From contig CAZYYM010000100.1 of NCBI GenBank assembly GCA_964651385.1, positions 1 to 12,697 on the forward strand: 12,697 nt of DNA. The letters are read 5' to 3'. Both the position numbers and the translations under genes were made by a program. The first letter of the stretch is position 1; every line of letters begins with the position of its first letter. The notes beneath the pieces are model-generated. The model worked only from the letters and a program-made list of their open reading frames with translations, was not told the DNA's origin and did not search any database. Source of the stretch: GCA-001735895 sp964651385. Lineage in GTDB: Bacteria; Pseudomonadota; Gammaproteobacteria; GCA-001735895. Positions 7,464 to 12,697 of this stretch are shown here, in pieces.

Positions 7464-7513
7464 TACAAATATTTTTATAATTATTTGTGGCGAATTGGAT
7501 ATTGCGACAAATA
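7464..7513. promoter_or_regulatory. Repeated ACAAATA / TATTTGT half-sites in the cysD upstream region
   Basis: Three half-sites occur in 50 bases: ACAAATA (7465-7471), TATTTGTGGC (7482-7491) and GCGACAAATA (7504-7513). The last two form an inverted repeat around a 12-base spacer; the first two form another. They lie in the A/T-rich gap between divergent cysD and the CvpA-type gene and look like an operator region. A LysR-type sulfur regulator such as CysB or Cbl would be a natural candidate, but I cannot match these to a known consensus. Confidence 0.4.
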
Positions 7514-7597
7514 TCTAACCTCATGCATTCCGGGAAATCCGAAGTACAGGTTAAGGTTATCGTATGATATTTTAATGAAATCAACGGGAGTATGTAG

Positions 7598-8662
7598 ATG
7601 GACTGGTCGTTAATCATTTTTATCGCTGTGACCGCGTTCTTCAGCTATCGCGGATACAGGAAAGGCTTGCTCAAATCGCTTTCCCGGGTATTAGGCCTGC
7701 TGGCGGGATATATCGCGGCCATTCTTTATTCCAGCCAGACTTCTATCGTTGTCGGAAACCAGACTCCGCTCCACGGCATAACTGCAATTATCACCGCTTC
7801 GGCCATGCTGTTTTTCACCGCTGCCTTTGCTGTTGCAGTGGTATTCTGGATGATCGGCAAAGTTTTGCCGCAAAGAGATAATAATTCAACATCCTCGTCC
7901 ATTGGCGGCGCCCTGGTCGGTTTACCAACAGGCCTGATCGTTGCTGTGATCATTGTCTGGTTATTCGTATTCCTTCGCGATATGCAGCCACAGGTAAGGA
8001 TAACCGAACACAAAGGCCTTCAAAAAAGCCCTATAGAAAACATTACCCGACACGTAGCGAGCAAGGCGGTCAAAACCGCCCTTTCGCTGGCCAAAGCCGA
8101 ACCCGAAATTGCCAAACTGGGAGCCGCAATGGTTGAGTCTCCGGCTGATATAGCGCAACAGGCTCAGCGTCTCGCTGGCAGCAATAATTTGAGCACGCTA
8201 CTCGGTGATCCGAAAAACCAGAACGTGCTCAATAGCGGCGATGTTGAAGCGGTGAAACAACTCCCTGCCTTCCAGCAACTGGTCAATAATCCCGATATGC
8301 TGGCACTCTCAAAATCCGCAGGCATGCTGGATGAATCGACCGACAATACCGACGCAATGGAAGCCGCGCTGGCGACTCAACTAACCGACATATGGGGTCG
8401 AATGCAGCGCGTGAAGAATGATCAACGCATTCAGGCAATCCTTGAAGATCCGGAATTCCAGCAAAAGATACAATCCGGCAACCCTGTAGATTTACTGACT
8501 AACACGCGGTTAATAGAACTCGCGGACATAATTTTCGAAGATAAAAGCGAAGATGCTATTGCTGAGTCAGATGATAGTAATTCGTCGATAAAAGAGAAAA
8601 CGATCTATAGCTGGACCGATGAAAATGGAAAAGTCCACTATTCCGATAAGGCACCCGAGTAG
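7598..8662 (+). CDS. CvpA-family membrane protein with C-terminal DUF4124 motif
   Basis: This 354-residue protein begins with a CvpA-like membrane domain: about four hydrophobic segments at residues 3-17, 28-45, 65-88 and 103-127, with the basic YRGYRKGLLKSLSR loop typical of the colicin V production protein family. A long, polar, probably helical region follows (about 130-320), rich in Ala, Gln and Asp. The last residues, IYSWTDENGKVHYSDKAPE, match the DUF4124 motif normally seen at the N-terminus of secreted or periplasmic proteins. With four helices both ends should lie on the same side of the membrane, probably the periplasm if DUF4124 behaves as usual (inference). GGGAG at 7586-7590 is a good ribosome binding site, 7 bases before the ATG. 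It is divergent from cysD and has no partner gene downstream. Confidence 0.8.
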   Translation: MDWSLIIFIAVTAFFSYRGYRKGLLKSLSRVLGLLAGYIAAILYSSQTSIVVGNQTPLHGITAIITASAMLFFTAAFAVAVVFWMIGKVLPQRDNNSTSSSIGGALVGLPTGLIVAVIIVWLFVFLRDMQPQVRITEHKGLQKSPIENITRHVASKAVKTALSLAKAEPEIAKLGAAMVESPADIAQQAQRLAGSNNLSTLLGDPKNQNVLNSGDVEAVKQLPAFQQLVNNPDMLALSKSAGMLDESTDNTDAMEAALATQLTDIWGRMQRVKNDQRIQAILEDPEFQQKIQSGNPVDLLTNTRLIELADIIFEDKSEDAIAESDDSNSSIKEKTIYSWTDENGKVHYSDKAPE

Positions 8663-8976
8663 TTGGACTACAAACCCAGCTTAGACTACGTAGATGTTTG
8701 AATCTGATCTTACGCACAATGCCAATTAGAATCTTTATTTCTCTTTCCAGTTTTTCGCACCGGTAATTTAGGGTCGAAAACCTGTCGACTAATATCCACA
8801 AACTGAAAGGTGACCGGAACCGACACTGGCGATCTGAGTGCGAGTTACGAACCTCGAACCTCAACGAACCCTATGTTATCAACATATCCAGATTCACTCC
8901 TTTTGTTTTGACCCTGAATGCTCAAAATGAACCCCGGCTTTTGGCCGGGGGAACTCCGTCAAATATTGTAGCGAAA
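8663..8976. other. Non-coding gap between CvpA-type and DUF4242 genes
   Basis: I see no supported gene in these 314 bases; the short open frames on both strands have no family features or ribosome binding sites. It holds a GC-rich hairpin near its right end (listed separately) and a small tandem repeat, CGAACCT twice at 8848-8861 with a third near-copy at 8865-8871. No tRNA-like or CRISPR-like structure was found. Confidence 0.6.
8932..8950 (-). terminator. GC-rich hairpin, likely terminator of the DUF4242 gene
   Basis: CCCCGGC (8932-8938) pairs perfectly with GCCGGGG (8944-8950) around a 5-base loop. It lies 27 bases beyond the DUF4242 stop. On the minus strand TTCATTTTG follows, a modest T-run, so termination may be only partly intrinsic. 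On the plus strand no T-run follows. Confidence 0.6.
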
Positions 8977-9261
8977 TTAACCTTCTGCACTAACAGGGTC
9001 AATAACATTTGCTACCTGACTCACTATCGTGGCCGGGAATCCACTCTCAGTTGCGTGCTCATGGATCAGCTCTTCGGAATCTGCCAGATAAACGCAGAAA
9101 ATTTTATTAGCCGTAACATAGGAGTGCTCCCACTGAATATTCTTGGAATGCATTTTCATATTGGCAAGCACTGAATTGGATTTTTGTGATGCCCCCCTTA
9201 ATGCATCGCGATCTGCTGTGCCAATCTCCGGAATTTCTCTTTCTATTACAAATCTAGGCAT
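8977..9261 (-). CDS. DUF4242 family small protein (SCO4226-like nickel-binding family)
   Basis: This 94-residue soluble protein starts MPRFVIEREIPEIG and contains IQWEHSYVTANKIFCVYLADSEELIHEHA, then GFPATIVSQVANVIDP. The layout matches DUF4242, a small ferredoxin-like alpha/beta family that includes the Streptomyces nickel-binding protein SCO4226. The histidines in EHSYV and HEHA are plausible metal ligands by analogy, but metal binding here is not shown. The frame is open 60 codons further upstream, yet AAGGAG at 9268-9273 stands 6 bases before the ATG at 9261, where the family homology begins, so I use that start. The gene is divergent from the winged-helix/TPR regulator and ends before a GC-rich hairpin. 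Confidence 0.88.
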   Translation of the reverse strand: MPRFVIEREIPEIGTADRDALRGASQKSNSVLANMKMHSKNIQWEHSYVTANKIFCVYLADSEELIHEHATESGFPATIVSQVANVIDPVSAEG

Positions 9262-9267
9262 GGTTTT

Positions 9268-9273
9268 CTCCTT
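9268..9273 (-). promoter_or_regulatory. Strong ribosome binding site of the DUF4242 gene
   Basis: AAGGAG on the minus strand is 6 bases from the ATG at 9259-9261. It settles the start against the longer upstream open frame. Confidence 0.8.
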
Positions 9274-9344
9274 ACTGTGATAGTCGATAAATGCAAAACA
9301 GGGTTTATCTTTACTATTGCTCCTTAGAAAATATTGAAAGCTAG

Positions 9345-9374
9345 ACCATATTTTGCGCACCGAAATGGTGCCAA
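9345..9374 (-). promoter_or_regulatory. Candidate DUF4242 promoter with operator-like inverted repeat in its spacer
   Basis: On the minus strand TTGGCA (9369-9374) and TATGGT (9345-9350) are separated by 18 bases. The inverted repeat GCACC-GAAAT-GGTGC (9357-9371) fills most of that spacer and touches the -35, a typical place for a repressor or MerR-like activator site. The divergent winged-helix protein is the obvious candidate binder, but this is inference. Confidence 0.4.
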
Positions 9375-9497
9375 AAATTCTCTCGAGAAACCTGAAGCGA
9401 ATGTGAAGAATTCCTACTATTTGCATAATAATTTCAAACAATCTGGCATTTTTTATGTAAAAATCAGGCTAACTCCAAGAACTTCCTAAATCTTTAC

Positions 9498-9510
9498 AGG
9501 TTTGAAACCT
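9498..9510. promoter_or_regulatory. 13-bp palindrome just before the regulator start
   Basis: AGGTTTGAAACCT has perfect 6-base arms around a central G and lies 8 bases before the ATG of the regulator. It could be an operator for autoregulation or a small hairpin limiting ribosome access. It differs from the repeat at 9357-9371. Confidence 0.35.
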
Positions 9511-9522
9511 ATGTGTGAATGA
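9511..9522 (+). promoter_or_regulatory. Possible 3-codon leader ORF coupled to the regulator start
   Basis: ATG TGT GAA TGA begins 8 bases before the regulator and its stop overlaps the regulator ATG as ATGA. An AGG at 9498-9500 lies 10 bases before this mini-ORF, whereas the regulator ATG itself has none at normal spacing. It may deliver ribosomes by reinitiation, or it may be chance. Confidence 0.25.
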
Positions 9523-11060
9523 TTTATCGATTCAGCGAATTTGAGCTTGATACTCAAAGCTTTCAGCTTGCCAGGGCCGGGAGCCAGGTAGCTATTGAGC
9601 CTCAAGTGCTGGATTTGCTGAAATATCTCGTCGCTAATAGAGGAAGATTAATCCCCAGAGATGAGTTATTTGAGAAGATCTGGTCAGGCCGCGTCGTTTC
9701 CGATACTTCATTGAGTAACCACATCAAGTCTGCTCGTAAAGCAGTAGGTGATGATGGGAAGAACCAACTACTTATAAAAACTGTACATGGCAGGGGATAC
9801 CAATTTATTGCTAGAACCGACGAGGTCGTGAACCACGCTAGTGACCTAGCATCTTTACCGGTTGACTATTCTATTGGCCAATCAGAAAGTCGGGGCCCAT
9901 TCGTCGCCGTGCTCCCGTTTCAAAACCTGAGTTCTGAGCCTGGACAACAGTTTTTCGCCGAAGGTATGAGCGAAGATATAACAACAGAGCTTTCCCGATT
10001 TTCCGATATTCAGGTGATCGCACGGCATACTGCTTTTCAATACGACGGGGCATCTCTAGATGTTAAGAAAGTATGCGAAGAATTGGGTGTTGAATATCTA
10101 GTAGAAGGCAGTGTTCGGCGCACCCGTGACAGGGTCAGGATAAATGTTCAACTCATCGATGCCAACGCAGGAAAACACGTTTGGGCCGAGAAGTTTGATC
10201 GGCCAGTCAATCAGGTTTTCGAAATTCAGGATGAAATTACTGAAACCATAGTATCCACTATCAGTGGGCAAATACGACGGATTGAAACCGATCGTGCCAC
10301 TTCACGAGGGACTAGTAATCTTCGAGCATATGACTATTTGTTGAGGGGTCTTAAATACCATAAAAATGGCTATGGCAGTTATGATGACTGTGCAAATGCT
10401 ACCGCTGAATTCACCAAAGCTATCGAACTTGATCCCGGATTCGCGCGTGCCCGTGCATGGATAGTTTGCTCAAAGGCTAGTATGTGGATAACGAAAAACG
10501 AGCAGGATATTTACAGCGCCATTGAAGAAGCAAAATTTGCTCTTTCGCTGGATGAGAGAGAAAGCGAGACGCATCGAATACTGGGTTCACTTTATTTTTA
10601 CATCCGCGAATATCAATTAAGTGGGCACCATTTTGAAAAAGCTAAAAGATTAAGCCCGAATGACGCACACATCGCAGTCAAGATGGCTCGTTATTACGCC
10701 TATGTCGAAGAGCATGACAAGGCGATAATAACCGCAAAACGTGCCATGCGCCTGAACCCCTTGCACCCTGGCTGGTACTGGCTAGAATGGGGAATCGTTC
10801 AGTATAGTATCGGCGAGTACCAAAAATCCATCGATGCATATTTCAAGAATTCGGAGCTAGGTGCCTATGATTTAGCTTTAATTGCGGCGTCTCATGTCGC
10901 GCTCGACGATATGGAAGGTGCCAGGGAAGTTGCGCTAAAAGCGATAGCGATAGAACCAAAGGTCTCGGTAAATAGGTGTACCATGTTCGAAACTTATCAA
11001 GATGAGGCCAAGCATCAGCTTTTATACGATCGCATGATTGCCGCAGGCTTGCCTGAGTAA
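9519..11060 (+). CDS. Winged-helix (OmpR/CadC-type) regulator with TolB-like and TPR domains
   Basis: This 513-residue protein has three parts. Residues 1-98 form an OmpR/PhoB-type winged helix (FELDTQSFQL, LIPRDELFEKIWSGRVVSDTSLSNHIKSAR, IKTVHGRGYQFIA). Residues about 127-250 are the TolB-like domain often found in such regulators and in TPR adenylate cyclases (FVAVLPFQNLSSEPGQQFFAEGMSEDI, VEYLVEGSVRR, GKHVWAEKFD). Residues about 268-505 are TPR-like helical repeats (FTKAIELDPGFARARA, AKRAMRLNPLHPGWYWLEWG, SIDAYFKNSELG). No receiver, kinase or cyclase domain is present, and no membrane helix separates the parts, unlike CadC, so it should be cytoplasmic. It probably binds DNA through the N-terminus and senses a protein or ligand through the rest. 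The ATG has no good Shine-Dalgarno sequence. The gene is divergent from the DUF4242 gene. Confidence 0.88.
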   Translation: MIYRFSEFELDTQSFQLARAGSQVAIEPQVLDLLKYLVANRGRLIPRDELFEKIWSGRVVSDTSLSNHIKSARKAVGDDGKNQLLIKTVHGRGYQFIARTDEVVNHASDLASLPVDYSIGQSESRGPFVAVLPFQNLSSEPGQQFFAEGMSEDITTELSRFSDIQVIARHTAFQYDGASLDVKKVCEELGVEYLVEGSVRRTRDRVRINVQLIDANAGKHVWAEKFDRPVNQVFEIQDEITETIVSTISGQIRRIETDRATSRGTSNLRAYDYLLRGLKYHKNGYGSYDDCANATAEFTKAIELDPGFARARAWIVCSKASMWITKNEQDIYSAIEEAKFALSLDERESETHRILGSLYFYIREYQLSGHHFEKAKRLSPNDAHIAVKMARYYAYVEEHDKAIITAKRAMRLNPLHPGWYWLEWGIVQYSIGEYQKSIDAYFKNSELGAYDLALIAASHVALDDMEGAREVALKAIAIEPKVSVNRCTMFETYQDEAKHQLLYDRMIAAGLPE

Positions 11061-11221
11061 AATCGTCGACGCTCTCGGCGAGCACTACACTAGCCACCGC
11101 GATGCAGATCGGTATGAAGAATTACTGCTAGTAGGCAAATTACAGGTGTCACGAATGACCGCGTACTGGTGAAAGCCGCCCACTAATTCCGATCATATCG
11201 GATGCCGACCCATCCAAACCG
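11061..11221. other. Gap between convergent regulator and DUF5062-like gene
   Basis: No gene is supported in these 161 bases. The only structure I see is the small inverted repeat TCCGAT-CAT-ATCGGA at 11188-11202, which is not followed by a T-run on either strand. Confidence 0.5.
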
Positions 11222-11458
11222 CTATTTCAATTTCGAAGCCCAGATTGCCAATTTATGCCGCATGGATTTTATCGATATTTCAATTTCAGGAATGGGTTGA
11301 ATCACCTTGTCGTGAACCAGTAAACGATAAATATACTGGACTTTTTCGTCGGCGGAATCGGTCGCTTCGAATTCGACGACACCTCGCTTCTCACCGTAGG
11401 CTACACCTTCGACAATTGCCTTCTTAATCATTTCCTTTTCATTCTTCAGCTTCTTCAT
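11222..11458 (-). CDS. Small conserved-looking protein, probably DUF5062 family
   Basis: This 78-residue, highly charged soluble protein reads KKLKNEKEMIKKAIVEGVAY, then GEKRG, KVQYIYRLLVHDKVIQPIPE and MRHKLAIWASKLK. The pattern KNE...KKA...YA.KRG...IYRLLVHD...HKLA.W resembles DUF5062 proteins of Vibrio and relatives as I remember them, but I cannot verify this; function is unknown. AGGA lies 5 bases before the ATG, so it is probably translated. It converges with the regulator, 161 bases away, and has a CRP-like palindrome about 65 bases upstream of its start. The plus-strand open frames across this region are shadows. Confidence 0.7.
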   Translation of the reverse strand: MKKLKNEKEMIKKAIVEGVAYGEKRGVVEFEATDSADEKVQYIYRLLVHDKVIQPIPEIEISIKSMRHKLAIWASKLK

Positions 11459-11514
11459 AATCTTCCTAAATTTGTCAATTTACCGTTAAACCCGTTGATC
11501 TATGCTATACCCAT

Positions 11515-11530
11515 TGTGACGGCCATCACC
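11515..11530 (-). promoter_or_regulatory. CRP/Vfr-like binding site upstream of the DUF5062-like gene
   Basis: TGTGA-CGGCCA-TCACC matches the CRP consensus TGTGA-N6-TCACA at 9 of 10 conserved positions and is a near-perfect palindrome (GTGACGGCCATCAC). Its centre is about 65 bases before the ATG at 11458. I see no convincing -10/-35 pair at standard spacing, so whether it acts as activator or repressor site is open. Confidence 0.5.
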
Positions 11531-11546
11531 GTATTAATCCTGCCTT

Positions 11547-11774
11547 TCATTCATTGTTGCCCAGCCCGATCCACCAGGCTAATTGAATATCAGGGGTGCG
11601 AGGGACTGCGCCTCTGGTTCCTAGTGGTCGAACCCCGGTTTCAAAATCACCATTAAATAAATCGTCGAAGGCCTGGTGCAACAGAGGTATACGCTCTGAC
11701 TGTATCAGTTGATCAACAATCAGAAAACCATCTTGATTGAATCGAGTTCTATCGAGAGCCGTTATTGTTATCAT
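11547..11774 (-). pseudogene. Truncated phytanoyl-CoA dioxygenase (PhyH) remnant
   Basis: From the ATG at 11774 the frame reads RTRFNQDGFLIVDQLIQSER and LLHQAFDDLFNGDFETGVRP, the characteristic N-terminus of PhyH-family iron/2-oxoglutarate dioxygenases. Homology stops at codon 50 (about 11625); the family normally runs to about 280 residues. The catalytic HxD...H metal-binding residues are absent. The remaining 25 codons (LGTRGAVPRTPDIQLAWWIG and a few more) are unlike PhyH and then a stop follows. No ribosome binding site is visible. I read this as a gene cut off by deletion or rearrangement. The frame is open upstream of the ATG, but that part shows no homology. Confidence 0.65.
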
Positions 11775-11897
11775 CAAAATTACGGGAAAAAGTGACTGTG
11801 AAGAATATACGTAAACGCAGTCGATAAACAATTTAATCGATACCAAGAGTTTTCCGCTTAAGCGTTAATAATACCCGAGCGCTATCGAGAAGCGCAT

Positions 11898-12191
11898 ATG
11901 AAAGGACTGAATCATCTTCTACAAACCGGCGATGGCTCGGTTATCGACACCATAATTGCCAGAATAGGGCATCACCTGTGGGATTGGGTGGCGGATGAGG
12001 CGACTCGCCTAATTCGTCAACACGAAAAGTTAAACGAATTACCGATTATTGCGATGACGGCTAATGCCATGAAAGGTGACAGGGATAAGGTGCTGTCGGT
12101 AGGTATGAATGATCATATTGCCAAACCGATTGATCCCAAAACGGAATTCGTCAGCATAGGTAAACGGATAGAGATACTATTCGAACCCTGA
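11898..12191 (+). pseudogene. Response-regulator receiver-domain remnant lacking the phospho-acceptor half
   Basis: Codons 35 onward (from 12000) read ATRLIRQHEKLNELPIIAMT, then ANAMKGD, VLSVGMNDHIAKPIDP: the C-terminal half of a receiver domain like those at the end of hybrid histidine kinases, with the conserved Thr (MTA) and Lys (AKP). The N-terminal half with the acidic pair and the phosphorylated Asp is missing. In its place is a 34-codon segment (MKGLNHLLQTGDGSVIDTII and on) that I cannot assign. A GAGAAG lies 6 bases before the ATG, so a chimeric 97-residue protein could be made, but it could not be phosphorylated normally. Most likely it is the tail of a lost gene. Confidence 0.6.
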
Positions 12192-12240
12192 AAAAGAAAT
12201 CTACCGGCAGACGATAAATATTCTATCGACTGCCGATAGA
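12191..12240 (-). terminator. Rho-independent terminator of the GYD-domain gene
   Basis: Arms 12200-12216 and 12224-12240 form an imperfect 17-bp stem (15 of 17 pairs; core CGGCAG/CTGCCG) around a 7-base loop. On the minus strand the stem is followed by TTTCTTTTT (12191-12199). It starts 11 bases after the GYD stop. The plus-strand side has no T-run, so it acts on the GYD transcript. Confidence 0.8.
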
Positions 12241-12250
12241 AAGTCGATAC

Positions 12251-12589
12251 TTAGTCGTCAGCACCCGCCGCGTGGAATCCGCCTCGAGCATTTTTGGCTT
12301 TCTGCATGGCGGCCATCGCTTCCTGGGTAGTCAATGCCTGGACCGTTTTCAGATTGCTAACTCCACCGGTTGATCCGGCGATCATCAATCCAGCGACGAC
12401 ATCGGTCAAATTCTCCCCTTCCGTTACAACCAGAAAATCAAACTCCCCGGTGGTTACATAGTACTGCAGAAGTTTTGCGCCAACCGATTCCATGAGACCG
12501 GTTACCGCGCCGATCCGATCCTCCGGCTTGTCGACCATACCTTTCATAGCGCTTTCGCTATAGTTACCTTGTGTGATGAAAATTCCCAT
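12251..12589 (-). CDS. GYD domain protein
   Basis: This 112-residue soluble protein begins MGIFITQGNYSESAMKGMVD, followed by KPEDRIGAV, then LMESVGAKLLQYYVTTGEFD and FLVVTEGENLTDVVAGLMIA, ending in a flexible Ala/Gly-rich tail. This is the typical GYD family layout, in which the family name motif is represented by GEFD. GYD proteins are small ferredoxin-like alpha/beta proteins of unknown function. AAGGAG at 12596-12601 stands 6 bases before the ATG, and a good terminator follows the stop, so this is a complete single-gene unit. The DUF4242 protein at 8977-9261 is another stand-alone small alpha/beta protein, but the two are not similar in sequence. Confidence 0.9.
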   Translation of the reverse strand: MGIFITQGNYSESAMKGMVDKPEDRIGAVTGLMESVGAKLLQYYVTTGEFDFLVVTEGENLTDVVAGLMIAGSTGGVSNLKTVQALTTQEAMAAMQKAKNARGGFHAAGADD

Positions 12590-12634
12590 TTTAGTCTCCT
12601 TATCAGCAATTGTTTAAAGTGACTCACATTCAGC

Positions 12635-12650
12635 CGGAATCGCTTTTCCG
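12635..12650. repeat. Small inverted repeat upstream of the GYD gene
   Basis: CGGAA (12635-12639) pairs with TTCCG (12646-12650) around six bases, about 45 bases upstream of the GYD start, probably in its leader or promoter. Nothing further can be said. Confidence 0.25.
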
Positions 12651-12697
12651 ACCACTGCATAATTTAACATAAATGACCCCAATTAGCTTTTATTTTA

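Noticed and set aside
8556..8864. Minus-strand open frame of 102 codons
   Set aside because: It overlaps the end of the CvpA-type gene, has an Arg/Ser-rich random composition and no family features.
9262..9441. A longer DUF4242 protein starting at 9441
   Set aside because: Family homology begins exactly at the ATG at 9261, which has a strong ribosome binding site; the upstream 60 codons look like translated promoter.
11600..11640. tRNA-like T-arm or attachment site (GGGTTCGACCAC on the minus strand)
   Set aside because: No acceptor stem, anticodon arm or full cloverleaf can be built, and no integrase is nearby.
1..12697. CRISPR array, rRNA, tRNA or prophage genes
   Set aside because: No regularly spaced repeats, no cloverleaf, no rRNA-like stretch and no phage or transposase gene were seen on either strand.

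Overview
The window looks like chromosomal DNA of a gammaproteobacterium of moderate GC content, possibly marine or sediment-dwelling (inference). The clues are a DUF2956 protein, a YbiI-type DksA/TraR zinc-finger protein, a fused CysN-CysC protein and a PGPGW membrane protein. All are familiar from gammaproteobacteria, and none fixes the genus.

Layout. Positions 1-804 (+) carry two small membrane-associated proteins, DUF2956 and PGPGW. Positions 918-3638 (-) are a modABC molybdate transporter operon, transcribed modA, modB, modC. A divergent ybiI (3742-4008, +) follows. Positions 4039-7403 (-) are the sulfate-activation operon cysD-cysNC, whose two genes overlap by one base (TAATG). Divergent from it is a CvpA-type membrane protein with a C-terminal DUF4124 motif (7598-8662, +). 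Next comes a divergent pair: a small DUF4242 protein (8977-9261, -) and a large winged-helix/TolB-like/TPR regulator (9519-11060, +). The right end (11061-12697) is looser. It holds a small DUF5062-like protein, a truncated phytanoyl-CoA dioxygenase remnant, a response-regulator remnant without its phospho-acceptor half, and an intact GYD-domain protein with a clear terminator.

How the genes work together. ModABC imports molybdate. CysD and CysNC turn sulfate and ATP into APS and then PAPS. Both units handle tetrahedral oxyanions, but I see no direct link beyond proximity. The winged-helix/TPR protein probably regulates itself and/or the divergent DUF4242 gene, because an inverted repeat lies between a candidate -35 and -10 of that gene.

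The most striking signal is a 165-bp imperfect palindrome (3467-3631) flanked by a 3-bp direct repeat, TCA. It lies inside modA immediately after codon 2. It is exactly in frame and free of stop codons, so modA stays open and gains 56 codons in front of its signal peptide. Removing the element and one TCA restores ATG TTG AAA CCC and a normal ModA leader. This resembles in principle the in-frame palindromic elements known from Rickettsia, in an apparently unrelated host. The second oddity is a ~200-residue N-terminal extension on CysD that I cannot assign to any family.
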